The translations under genes and the position numbers were made by a program. The notes under the pieces are model-generated. The model had not been told where the DNA came from. It saw nothing but the letters and a program-made list of their open reading frames with translations, and did not search any database. A stretch of 25,194 nt of DNA, from contig CAXNAD020000189.1 of NCBI GenBank assembly GCA_964200185.2, positions 1-25,194 on the forward strand, given 5' to 3'. Positions 10,352-21,900 of the stretch are shown here, one piece after another (position 1 is the first letter of the stretch; each line of letters begins with the position of its first letter). The DNA comes from Choristocarpus tenellus KU-1152 (Eukaryota > Phaeophyceae).

Positions 10352-11126
10352 TGTTGCAGTTAAGAAACTTCCCTAAAATCTGTAGTTCTAACTACTATTT
10401 TCGAAACTAACAATACAACAAAAAGCCCCCTTCAATTTCAACATATTTCATCATGGCAACAAGTACTGTTGTACTACTACACGGTTAGACAAACCTCCAT
10501 GGTAAGATGACCGACCGACCGTATAGTGCAAGTACAACCGTGTAGACCCCTGAAAATAGTGGAAGCGATCTGGCCCATGGACTGGTCCTTTTTGGATTTT
10601 GACTGACCTGATGAAAAGGCCTTCGATATTTCTCTATTTTACACCTCTTGATGGGGGAGGAGCAAACACACGAGCGAATGGTACCTACGCAGGTAGAAGG
10701 TCTTGAGTAGGAACAATAACAGAGTCTTATGGTCACTTGAGTTAACATAAAGAAGACCACCATGGAGATAGGTGCTTTGTGGGCCTTAGTTTTGGAGGTG
10801 TGGGTTGAAACACCTGCGGCATGAAGGGACTGAGGATCAGGTGTATTGGATACTCCGCATAATATAGGCTGGTGAGGCTATCAAAGACTGAAACATAGAC
10901 ATGGGGGGAAGTTGAGACCTAGTTGAAGAAGATAGCCAGGATGGGAAACACAACCACTCCCTGTGTTTGGGCGCATCTTCTGAGAGAGGCACTAGAGAAC
11001 TATGGTGTTTCAATACACAGCCGCGTATGTATTACATAGGAAACTGCAGATATACAAGCACTGCCCTTCACGTGTACATCCTGGCCACTCTGACCATGCT
11101 CTGTGCAGTGAAAGGCTGCTGTCTTA
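10352..11126. other. non-coding stretch, no recognisable gene
   Basis: A minus-strand frame at 10485-10763 and plus-strand frames from about 10967 are each under 95 codons and match nothing I know. 11108-11132 (CTGTGCAG, then TTATTGTTGCAG) looks like acceptor sequence for the frame that follows. Confidence 0.45.
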
Positions 11127-11132
11127 TTGTTG

Positions 11133-11510
11133 CAGTCATATCGGGACCATCACACTTCACCAGGCAAAAAATATAGCTGTGGACACTGTCAATACCTCAA
11201 TGGTTTTTGTGGCATCGTGGATCCAGATGGGGACAATAAGATGAGATTGTGGTTTGATTTCCACACCCCCGAGGAGGAGAATAGTGACAAGGACACCAAC
11301 GATGATGAGCCCATCATCGTGTCAGGAGGGGGGTCTGGTCACTTCGAGTTGAGAGGACTGAACCAAATAGCCTTGAGAAATGATCAGGATTACATCTTTT
11401 TGTTTTTGACATTAGTAGTAGGAGTTCTAGTACATTTAATACTTTACGTGCATGTCTTACGCATGTACAATATATATATATATATATCATGTGGTGTATA
11501 TGTGCTGTAA
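11133..11510 (+). CDS. possible internal exon or gene fragment, unrecognised
   Basis: An open frame follows an acceptor-like CTTATTGTTGCAG ending at 11132. It reads through a Cys/His segment (SCGHCQYLNGFCG), WFDFHTPEEEN, an acidic run and SGGGSGHFELRGL. It then turns hydrophobic and becomes low-complexity over an (AT)n tract. The first ~75 codons look protein-like, while the rest does not. The first ATG lies well inside, so if real this is an internal exon. No convincing donor ends it. It might also be transposon debris. I recognise no family. Confidence 0.25.
   Translation, partial: QSYRDHHTSPGKKYSCGHCQYLNGFCGIVDPDGDNKMRLWFDFHTPEEENSDKDTNDDEPIIVSGGGSGHFELRGLNQIALRNDQDYIFLFLTLVVGVLVHLILYVHVLRMYNIYIYISCGVYVL
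11470..11487. repeat. (AT)9 microsatellite
   Basis: An alternating AT tract of 18 bases. Confidence 0.9.
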
Positions 11511-11586
11511 CATCACACCCCTTTCATCCAGTCTTCTTGTTGTTCTTATCTCTTCCCCATTTTATCCCACTTTCTTGTTATTGTAG

Positions 11587-11600
11587 GACATGGACCTCGG
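11587..11600 (+). other. possible 14-nt microexon
   Basis: GACATGGACCTCGG is preceded by a long pyrimidine-rich tract (about 11515-11580) ending TTATTGTAG and followed by the consensus donor GTAAGT. The pairing of a strong acceptor and a strong donor is notable, but no flanking exon chain could be built with confidence. Confidence 0.3.
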
Positions 11601-11765
11601 GTAAGTGTTGTGTGACTTCTTCCTTAGAAGAGTAAGTCCATAGTTGCATACAGCAATTGTAGCAGTAAGGGTACTAGCTGTAGTAACAGCAGCAATATCA
11701 TTGTAATACCATTTGCAATTCTATACTTCTTAGTTCCTTACAACTTGTGTCGTAATGTCTATGAT

Positions 11766-11800
11766 CTTTGTATTACATAGAGCTGCTATGTAATACAAAG
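11766..11800. repeat. perfect 15-bp inverted repeat (hairpin)
   Basis: CTTTGTATTACATAG, a five-base AGCTG spacer, then CTATGTAATACAAAG. The arms are exact. There is no T-tract or gene context to make it a terminator, and it is too short for a typical microRNA precursor. The core GTATTACATAG also occurs near 11027. Confidence 0.9.
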
Positions 11801-13199
11801 TACATACATTACCCATACTATAAAAATTAGCATGTCGTTCCAACAACTACTACATGCCTTCGAAATATTGGCAAAGCACACTGGTTGTTGCTGTTGATGC
11901 TTGATGTCGTGCTTCTCATTTCATACTTTAGTCACCATCATTTACTTGTTTCCTTATATTAACATGGCATGCTGTAATTGTTGTCTTCACCATGCTCATT
12001 CTTGTAGTATTTGTAGGAGTCTACTTGGTTGTAATTAGGGCTTTTCTCCAGACTGGGTCAACGGGACGGGACTGGGGCATGAGCCAGCCCTGATTAAATA
12101 CGTTTTAGTGGGACTGGTCTACAGGTATCAGAGGCTTCAACTGGACCATACCATGGGCTAGTTCCTCTGAAGAGAGTTTTGGCAGGGACAGTTCAGGATC
12201 GGAAAAACATGATTACATGTCCGGTCCAGCACTGACACAATTTTTTTTGTATCCGACACAGGTTGGGGCCCTGCTCAAACATACGGAGTGGTACAGAGCC
12301 AGTCCAATTAGCTCTAGGCTAATGTACTATGATGATGATAGGGTGTTGCTATTATTTCTAGCAAGTATTATTATTATTATTAGTGTTGTACCTACCTTTA
12401 CTTTGGTGCGGGAACTATCCTGAACCGTTATCAAAGGCCATACATACTACGCACTGCACCACTTCTCATGCTATCAGCTAAAACTGCGCTATGACTAATT
12501 CTAATTGTATTGCCTACATTTGTGGCTTGCTTCTTGTGTACTGGACCAGCCCTGGCGTCGCTTGGCGTTGAAGCCTTGCTATTTCGTTCTTGGTCTGGCG
12601 TTTCTGTGGTGTACCAATAGAGAGTAGAGTAGAGGTATCAATTTTTGTAGTGCTTGTGGGTGTATGTGTACAGCTGAACGGAATTAAAAAAAACTTTACT
12701 CCAGCGCGTATTTGGGACATTTTGGTGGCTGACCCAATATATTTTGATTGAGCCAGCCCAACCCATCTTGAATGGGCTGGTCTGGTAAATATTCCATATT
12801 TTTCAGGGCTGTAAGAGATAGTAACCAGACCAAGCCACAGACCGACGTGGTGCCTTCCAAGTCTGGTCATCTTGACTGTCTAACTGTCAGCTTGGTGAAG
12901 AGCCGTGGTTATTATATCCATCCTGTATTTGATCTCATATTATGCCGGTCATAATGCTATCTTGATTGTTGATGATGTACCCTCATTTCATCACTACTTT
13001 CCAATTAGTAGTGTTACAAGCAGTAGGGTAACGACACAATTCATGTTGGGGAAGAGAGAGTGCAGTAGGTAATGCAAGGATGCACTGCACACACTCAAAC
13101 ACAAACATTTAATAGCAATTTTACAGACGAGCACCTTTTCCATCTCTAGAGTATCCTAGAAAATGCCACACAAGGGACATACACACCTATGGCGCCATA
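11801..13199. other. non-coding stretch with CCAGCCC/GGGCTGG motifs
   Basis: No gene recognised. An (ATT)n run lies at about 12366-12381. CCAGCCC occurs near 12084, 12545 and 12753, and its complement at 12774, including a hairpin CCAGCCCA (12753-12760) / TGGGCTGG (12773-12780). These may be remnants of an inverted-repeat element, but I could not define its ends. Confidence 0.45.
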
Positions 13200-13724
13200 T
13201 CAGATTGACACTTCTTTGACCAGACTCTCCACCAGGAAGAATCTCAGTCGAAACAGAAAATGCTCCTCTTTGTTCCACCTCATAATAGAAACTGCTCTAC
13301 AGATTTCGATTTTGAAAATCTTACTCTTGTCTTCATTATCTGATATTGAGTTGAAAGAGTCGTGTGTTGATGGTGTACAATTATTTTCGTATTCTGGAGT
13401 CCTAGATACGATTGTAGTGCTACTCTCATTCTGACTTGGTTTACACCTATTCAATACTTCCAAGTTGAGTACATTATTGAATGGATCAGAGGGGGCTTCA
13501 AGGGACTCTGAAGTATGATTCCTGTATATTCTATTGATGAAAGGGGCTGTGTCAAGATAATGCTTGGCCATTTGTGAGAATATGATTTGAAGTATTATTT
13601 TATGTACGCACAGACGATAATGCGGGACATCGAGGATATTTAGGCGGGGTATTTGACCAGAAGAAATCGGCGGACTGTTAGAGTCGGAGTGCTTCTGACG
13701 TGTACTAGAGAACCGTTGAGTCAT
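13200..13724 (-). CDS. hypothetical protein, unrecognised 174-residue ORF
   Basis: Apart from frames over or opposite the EH gene exons, this is the longest open frame in the window: 174 codons plus stop from an ATG at 13724. The frame stays open seven codons upstream, and TGACTCAG just before could serve as a splice acceptor. The product is Ser/Thr/Asn-rich and polar. It includes SESLEAPSDPFNN and an acidic stretch (SISDNEDKSK) followed by a basic, aromatic C-terminal part. The single DPF motif alone does not link it to the endocytic gene. No domain is recognised. It may be an exon of an unknown gene, a decayed ORF or chance. Confidence 0.35.
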   Translation of the reverse strand: MTQRFSSTRQKHSDSNSPPISSGQIPRLNILDVPHYRLCVHKIILQIIFSQMAKHYLDTAPFINRIYRNHTSESLEAPSDPFNNVLNLEVLNRCKPSQNESSTTIVSRTPEYENNCTPSTHDSFNSISDNEDKSKIFKIEICRAVSIMRWNKEEHFLFRLRFFLVESLVKEVSI

Positions 13725-14242
13725 TTGGTATTCTGAGTCATTCAATATAAGGATTGGTGAGCCCCACCTAGTGAAGGTATCTTACTCTCTTCTCAGCTGT
13801 GATAGGAGCTAATAAACAGTAATATAACTGGTTGTGTGGGACAACAGATCGTCAAGGACAGCTTAACAGGCTGGGACTTTATTCCATCCACAAATATCGC
13901 TGTCAAGTTCCACACGCATAAAGAGTAAAATAGTGGACTGGGTTAGGAGCTGTTACATTACAGCGTGGAGGTGAAAGTAACAGGTGTGTTGTTTTCACTC
14001 AAAAGTCGACCTTCAATGCCAAATCACCATGTTTTTCAGGTCAGATTCCTTTAAACACAAGGAACTTCATTTCGTATCAGATTAAAAAAATAAATAGTGT
14101 AGAACACCTATCTATCTACTACCTTCATACTTCAATGCTCACTTGTTATTCCAGGATAAAAAGATGAAAACTCATTTAGTGCATCTCCCTTCTCAGGACA
14201 CAAGGTGCACCACAGTACTGTTGTCACAAAGAAGCTAATGTA
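13725..14242. other. non-coding stretch, no recognisable gene
   Basis: Only short frames. No repeat or RNA signal recognised. Confidence 0.5.
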
Positions 14243-14412
14243 GGCTCAAAGTATTTGGGGGGGGGCGGGGGGTGGTGTCCATTTGGGGCCTGACCAGGAA
14301 AAGTGCACTTACATTATCCATTCGACGCATGCAACCAAATCACACAAAAATTGCAACATGGAAAAATGAAGCCTGAATGGACAGCCACCACACCCCCCAG
14401 ATACTTTGAGCC
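14243..14412 (+). mobile_element. MITE family M, subtype A, copy 2
   Basis: A 170 bp element with the cleanest ends of the family: GGCTCAAAGTATTTGGGG at the left and CCCCAGATACTTTGAGCC at the right. The inner arms are GTCCATTTGGGGCC (14278-14291) and GCCTGAATGGACAGCC (14371-14386). GTA lies immediately outside both ends and may be a 3-bp target duplication of the kind made by PIF/Harbinger-like elements. The left arm carries a nearly unbroken G-run (14257-14272). It encodes nothing. Confidence 0.85.
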
Positions 14413-15316
14413 GTAGCAACCAGGCACACTGGAATACAAATCATACATGTTTGTTGACCAGGGGATATTGTATGAAAACATTGTTGTCCATAGAAAGAAT
14501 GGAACTAGGCATATTCCTTGACTTACGTTGGTTGGAACAGATTGCACAGTAGACTTCTAGGATAGTTGTACCTGTTTCCATATATTTATTTATATTTATT
14601 TCATAGCGCAGGCACAAAGGAAATACAATTCAGTTTACTGAGAGGAATATTTCCAGCCAAAGATGTGACAATTGAATCCTTCACAAGATATTATATTTAG
14701 TAATTTGAATTTCGAGAAAGGATCCAATAAAAGTGTAAGACCAGGAACCTAACGTAAGTCCATAACTGTCAATGTGTAACACAAAGATGGGGTGAAGGTT
14801 GGAAGTGAGGGTCAGATCAATGTCTTGAGGTGAAAAGTACATAGGACAAATTATTTTCACACACACATTGGTGCAGCTGGTTCCATAGGTACAACACATG
14901 AACAGTGCTGAGAATTATGATTTACCACATTCTTCTAGGCGACAACTGCACCTGTGCTACATCTACCTTGTAATGTCAAACAAGCTCTGACCAACCCGTC
15001 TGTCACTTGAAGCTATAGTACAGTACACATGTCAAAGAAAATGTACTAGTTACCTCATACTGGAAAACATTGGAGTACTTCCAGATCCAAGTGGTCCACA
15101 CACATGCATAGAAAGAAATGCACCATAAACTTTGGCTTCAACAAAGATGCCATACATGGATTGAACTAAAAAATATGGCTAAATAATTCTCTTGAGTATC
15201 TTTGATATTAAGTTGTTCATGGTGAGCTCTGAAAATCCAACACAGTGTTGTACTGCAACCTTTCTTCTGGTTAGATGTGGTTATGCCTTCAACTTTACAT
15301 CTGCCTCGGCCTTCCT
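14413..15316. other. 3' flank of the EH gene, no other gene seen
   Basis: This would hold the 3' untranslated region and terminator of the minus-strand gene ending at 15317. No AATAAA lies close to the stop. The nearest on the minus strand are in the TTTATTTATATTTATT tract near 14586, which is probably too far. The poly(A) signal may be non-canonical. Confidence 0.45.
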
Positions 15317-15964
15317 TCAATTTTTAGAGTTATCAAAACCATCAAAAGATATATTGGAAGCAGTTGGGAAGGCATCAAACCCGGCTGAAAAGGGGTCTAC
15401 TGATCCTGAACCCCCAAGTCCTCCAAACGGGTCTGACTCAAATGCATCCTGGCTAGGAGGAAACGCGTCAAACCCATTTGCTTCAACCTGGCTCATACTC
15501 ATGCCCACAGCACCATCCTCACTAATCACAGCGTCTGGGGTTGTGTCAAAAAAAGATGTGCCTGTAACACTGCTCTCGACCCGAGGGGATGGGAATGTAT
15601 CAGCCTCAGTGGGCAGAGTTGGAGGGGAGGCTTCTCCATCTGCAGCTGCTTCAGCAAAGGGGTCTATATCCTTTGGTGCTGCCTTCATAGGGCCAGGGGG
15701 GCTGCTAGGTGGTACACTGAGGTCGGTTGACCCTCCACTACCATTTACTGTAGAACCTGCCTTGTCAGGGACAACAACAGGATTAGATCCTGACTCCTTG
15801 GGTGAAGCCAAAGAAGTTGCTGTGGGACCTCCTTGAGGGAATGAAGCAAACACAGCTTGTGATGATCCAGCTGGATGTTTATTGAGGCTAGCTCTGTAGT
15901 CCTGGAGAGCAACCTTTGTGGCATGTGATGTGTCAAGTTCTTCATCAAGGTGTCTTCTATCATC
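15317..15964 (-). CDS. EH gene exon 9 (codons 488-702 and stop)
   Basis: The last coil turn (DDRRHLDEELDTSHATKVAL), then the acidic Ser/Pro-rich tail with three DPF and two FDAFP motifs, ending FDGFDNSKN and TGA. Acceptor GACGGTTAG, phase 0. The opposite strand is open for 214 codons here, a composition effect. Confidence 0.9.
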   Translation of the reverse strand, partial: DDRRHLDEELDTSHATKVALQDYRASLNKHPAGSSQAVFASFPQGGPTATSLASPKESGSNPVVVPDKAGSTVNGSGGSTDLSVPPSSPPGPMKAAPKDIDPFAEAAADGEASPPTLPTEADTFPSPRVESSVTGTSFFDTTPDAVISEDGAVGMSMSQVEANGFDAFPPSQDAFESDPFGGLGGSGSVDPFSAGFDAFPTASNISFDGFDNSKN

Positions 15965-18900
15965 CTAACCGTCAACAAGAAGCAAAGCAGTAGGAGCACA
16001 GCAATTACTAAATGGACACTAACTCATGGTAGGGAACTTCAATAGCGTCAAAAACATTTTGCACCACGTTGCTTGAAGTGATACACTATACTATATACAT
16101 CCCTTCAATCTGAAGCTGGACCACATGAAAGGTGTGAAGAGCATCCAATTCATGTGTATATCTGAAACACACACCTCCCTGCACAAGAAACACCCTACCT
16201 GTGAAGTTGAAAGTGCTGCTTTATGAGCATCAATTTCTGCCAATAGAGACCGCTTCTCTGCTGCAGCTGTGGCAAGTTTCACATGTAGCTCAGCCACCCT
16301 ATTTTGCTCCTCCTAAGGAACCGTGACATGCATAAGTTGGAGATAGCTTGAGGAGGTCAGACCAGTGGGCAATAAAAATAACACCATACAGATGATTCTC
16401 ACTACAATCAAGCATCTGCTCGGTAAGGTCAATTTTTGTCTCTAGCATAATTGCTGACTCATCGAATCTCTTGATAGAAATAGTGTCTCCTTCTACACAC
16501 GGAGCTCTTTCAGCCAAAGGGGTGGGGGTGATTATTCAATGTATGTCTGATCCCCATATGTACAGGTAGTGAACACTTGGAAGTTGAATGTGTCCTTTAA
16601 GGCATTCAGTGAATGACATGGCAAAAAGACATTAGTTTTGGGGACTGTTTTTGAGAATGGAGTCCTGGACTTGGGAATGATTTATATGTATAGGTTCCAC
16701 ATTATTTGACATGAAATGGGAGTCATGGCAAAAATGGAAAAAACAAGTTGGGACTCATCTCAACAAATATCAAACATATGACATGAACATACTGCATGGA
16801 AGTGGACTGCAGATACACCTATGGGGCTTACCTTGGGTTGTCTATAGTTTACGGGCACTACATATCCACTGTGTATGTACAGACCGGACATCTATTACAA
16901 CATATATATTCGCTTGGACATCTTATGAATAAGGTTCTGAAATAGAATATTGAACTGATCTGCAACAAAGAAGTGATCGACTAAGGAAATGATCAAGTAC
17001 TCTCAGTGACAAAACCATTGCTGAAGTAAAGAAAATATCCATGATTCAAGGAAATGAGTGCCAGTTGTAACTGTTCAAATTGGTTCTACTCAACCAAATC
17101 AATCGCAATGTACCTGATTGAGAGTTTTGAAGTCAACTATCCGACTGTTGTGACTGCAGCCTCAAAGATGTGAGAGAGTCACAACAAGGGGATGCGGTAA
17201 GTAGCAGATTTCCCCCACTTAGAGGATTTCTAGTGTATTGTTCCATGAGAAGAGACCTTCAAAGTAAAGCAAAGCACCATTTGAGCTAGACACCTCACCA
17301 GTTCACTGGGTTTTTGCCTAGGACCAAACTGATATTGCCATATCCATATGAGTAAAAACTCCTCAGTCAATTCACAACTCTACAATAGAAAAACACTTGA
17401 TGTTTGGATAGTAGTGTCCTGGAGATTTCCTACAATCCAGAGGTGTAGCAGGAACCTCAGCAAGACGAGTCCATGGGAACTGAATTTAGGAACTGTATAT
17501 CCTTTTGAAGATTGTTTCAAATATCAATGCGCAGGTATCCCAATTCTCTGCCCCTTTTCATTATGTGCAGTGACCATCTTTGATCTCAACAATGATATTT
17601 CAATATCAGGACCAACCACAAGTACATGTGCACATACACCTTGAAATATACAGGTACATGGCAAGTGCCTGTCAGTAAAAAAGAATGTCTCAGATATATG
17701 ACCTGATTGGTTTCAACAATCATGTAGGTGAGAAGGAACAATCCTAAAGCTGAACATCAAAATATTGCAGGTGTTTATATTCTCCACACAATCAATTCAT
17801 AATATTGCTACTCTCACTAGTACTGGTGTGATCATAGTCCCATAGGATGTAGGGCAGAGAACAAGCATTGTCATCTAAGATGTGTTAGAAGCTGGAGTGC
17901 AATTTGGCAAATGAGAGGACCACTCATTTGAAATACTGGAGTACTTGAGATAAATATGACTTGTCTCAATACATGTCACAATACCAAAATGTGATATATC
18001 CAGGATGTACTATTAGGTACCAGACAAAAATTTAAAATCCGGGGTTTATGAAAATAATTGTTCTCAGTACTGTAAGCTATTGCCGGACTCACCTCATGTT
18101 GGTGCCGCAAATGACTTAGATCAGATTGAAGGGATTCAACTTCCTGCTCCGCTTCACGTAGCTGCTTCTCATTCTCAAAAAATTCATCCTAACAGATAGA
18201 ATCAAAAATAACACATCCAAATCGTACCTTAGCAACTAAAGTATAATTGCAAGGTGAACAGAGTATTCTCACTTTGCACAAGAGTTTAGCATACAATACT
18301 ATACATTGAAGCTAGGTATTTTTGTAGAGTATAGACATAGATCATGTTGAGTCAGAATATGAATTTCCTCTGCATTGTAATTCCTTTATTATTCTCTTGT
18401 CATTCCAGGGTACTTGGAGGGCACAAGGAACTTAGAACCATATATTTTGTTCCTGTATTACTGATCTGAGAAAGAGAAAGCAGTGGGAGCATCTTCTTTT
18501 GAGACATTAGTAACACATTTTCTATAGAATAATTGTGAGAATATTTCTATTCAATAAGAGCACCAACAAGAAGCAGCTACGTACTAGTAGCTATGGTGCA
18601 CTTGTGCACCAGAATCTCAACCTCCAGAACATGTTTTTGTACGTGGATTAGGAAGAGGTGGTACATACCTGACCAGCCTGAATTTTAGCACCTAGAGACA
18701 CCTTCTCAGCTTGTAGCTTTTGTACCAGCAAATGCAAAATATCCAAACTTGATCTTTGTGCTGCCGTCCCCTGTGGTTTGATTCAAATTCTACAGATCAA
18801 GCTTCAGGAGATGTGTGGGATTTTGATCTGTGAAAGCAACACCTGTTTCTCTTTTGCTATTTTTGGTATCACTGACTCTTGTATATATAAATAAAATAAA

Positions 18901-21900
18901 TAATACTACCTGGTCTTCTTGTCACATTACACATATCCTTCTTGCCTTTACTGACATACTTCAACCTTGACTTCTCAAAAACCATGACCATAACACTACA
19001 ATGGAAAGTCTTCCAATATTTCAAATGAAGCACCTTGGTTCTACGTTATGATACAAAAAAAAATTGCAAGTGGACCTATGTAACCCAATCACAAACTTAA
19101 GATTAATGCTCCTCTATACCACTCTTGGAAATGTGTGTGGGGACCCAATGACCCTAATCAGTTTTCACCACCTCTGGCATTACAAAATGCTAGCTTTTGG
19201 TGACTTGTACCATGAGTGAAAGCATCCACCAACACTTTTCTTGATCACCAAGGTACTGTCCAAATGATGATAGCTACTGAAACCCCATTTTATGCCGTAT
19301 GAAGGATGTAGCGGCGAGCAGTATTAATTGAAGCTTCAAGTGGGCATGGCATTAATTAATAATGATTAATGAAACATAATCAATCTCGTCTCAACTTGTC
19401 ACACGGTAGGTTATCAATATATAGATTAAAATACAGGTAGAAGAAATATCAGATTGGACATTCAGGAGAAATACTTGGTCTGTTTCTAGCCCCCCTCACT
19501 GTCCAATGTTCAAAAAACAGTTGGATGGTTTATCAAGGGCAAGGAAACCCTACAGTACTCTGTGCACGCTCTGTGTTTGCTTATAATGGTGCCAGAGACT
19601 CTCACTGAGTTAAGAGCCTTGGTCATTGCTCAAGATTAGGTCAACATGAAAAAATGAAAAATATGAATTTATATTTGAAAGAAAGGATGAAAACCAATAA
19701 AAAGTAAATCTTTGGTTTTATGATGTCTTTCATATTTATCTTATTATGATTCTCCTTCAACTAGCTTGATTTTGGTGGGAAAGGAGTATCCCTCATTTGC
19801 AGTTCCTTGGCCATTGAGCAGTGGCGCAAAATGATGTATGTCATCATGGGATGCATGTAATTGAGTGGGGCTTACATTTCTGTATCAATACATGACTGCG
19901 TGTTTCCCAATATCTGTCCTTACAACCATGGCAGCATATGACCTCACAAAATATGCCTAAAACCTGAGGTAATATGTATAATATTGTAGATTGCAATGAT
20001 CAGTATGGATAGTTAAGGTAGGTATAACATCAAAACACCACCAAAAATAACATGGGATATATAGCAAAGGCTTGTCAAGATGGGAGGGAAAGGAGACTAA
20101 ACAACCCTTCCAACTATCCTAAATAAGGTCAGAAGTGAAAGTCAAAATCCACCTGTCCTTGAGCTGCAGTTGCAGTGCGCGCAAATCCCAGCAATGCATC
20201 TGATGCTGTCATCAGGTCCTTGGACTCGGAATCTCCAAGGCCCATGCTAGCTTGTGACACTCCACCACTGCTGCTGTTAGCTCTTGGAGACAAGGGCTTC
20301 AGCGTAGTGTCCTTTTGTTCTGTGGTTGGTGGAACAGTTGCACTGGACCCACTTGTGAATGACAAGGTATCGATCATTGTGCTGGGGTCTAAGGTGGATC
20401 TTGTAGGTGGTATCTGAGTGGTCTTAGGAAGATCCATTGACAACACACTGCATATGAACAAAAAGAAAAGGATACAACAACATAGGAAAATTAGGAATAG
20501 CACAGGTGTGTCATCTCTACTATTTTTCATCTTTGATCATGATACTACTACTACAATTAGTACATTAAGTAATACTAACTCAATAAAATTGTACTATCAG
20601 CACATCTTTCATCTTGTTGCTTCTGCCAATAAATGGGACACTTCATTTCTCACCTAAATGCATCACTGGGAGGGCTGGGGGACACCTTTATTGGCACAGC
20701 AGATCCCAAAGGAGGGCTTGCGGGTGGGGTTGGTGGGGCTGCCACCACCGGTGAAAGAGGCATTGCAGGCTGCACAATAGTTGGTGCTATGACAGGTGCA
20801 GTGCTAGTGCTGCCCTTGCTTGACACACGGGCTAGGCTGGGTGGTAGTGTAGATGGCATGGGAAGTCCTTTCTTGCTAACGCACACAATAAGGTGCATTC
20901 CCACACAGAACTCTTCAAGAGATAGCTTGTTGTCCTTGTCTGCATCAGTTAGCTCCCACACGTGGCGCAGTTGCTGATGCAAGAGGGACATGAGGGATAG
21001 GAAGAGGGGACATGTACATCAGGAACTGATAGTTGCTACATAAGTATTTTGATATAGTAGGCCTTTACAATAAGACATTATGGAGCATAAAATTTCCAAA
21101 TGTGGCAGCACACCTGACGGGGAAGCCTTGACTTGGAAAAGAGGGCAGCTGCTTCTTGTCCTGTAACAAAACCATCTCCATCTGTGTCAAATGTTGGAAA
21201 AAGCATTTCATACTTAGACTTCTCCTGACTTGACATGCCATATGCATCACTTGATCCAGTCATCCCATTTCCTGCAATCACCCCCTGAGATACTGTCAGC
21301 CCCACGGGAGGAGGGGGGACCCCTTGCATCCGTGGCATAGGAAGAGGCAGAGCACCCTCTGTCTTGACACGTTCTGCAGTGAGGGGTTGGCCAGGTGATG
21401 CCTGCAAGGGTTGTGCAACCCAACACGGGCAACAAATTCAACAGCAGTTGTTGAACACTGTCATAAGAGAAACAAGAAGTCCAACTAGTCCCAACAAGGG
21501 GTCAAACATCTCCATATAAGCAATAGTAATTCTACTACAAATTATTGATGGAGAAGAAGGGGGTTGTTGCTCATATTCAAAGTGAAAATAAGCTGTCAAC
21601 CTATCCACTTCACCTTCTCCAAGCAAAAAAATAAGTGTTGCAATATCAAACACACATACCTGCCACAACTGTCTCAATAGTTTGCAATTTACCCCACCTG
21701 AGCCATTGCAAGTAGGCGCATTGCCACCCAGAATTCTTCTCGTCGTAAGTAGTTGTTCTTGGCACTATCTGCAATATCCCACACCTGAAAAGTCAGGCAT
21801 TAGATTTGTGCTGTGAAATTGTGTCATACTTCACACAAAGGAATTGCCCAAAAGCTTTATCCAACACAGCAACCCTGCATTAGAGTGGGAATGGACAGTA

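Noticed and set aside
15192-15836. 214-codon plus-strand ORF
   Set aside because: It lies antisense to exon 9 of the EH gene. That frame explains all of the conserved motifs, and the openness reflects the Ser/Pro-rich codon make-up on the other strand.
16384-16517. Possible extra coil exon in intron 7
   Set aside because: Helix-like residues, but there is no good donor and the flanking phases were not satisfied. Exons 7 and 8 already join cleanly.
20448-20530. Signal-peptide-like hydrophobic N-terminus in the frame upstream of exon 5
   Set aside because: This is the pyrimidine-rich end of intron 4. Splicing AG|T from exon 4 to exon 5 at 20447 keeps the frame and removes it.
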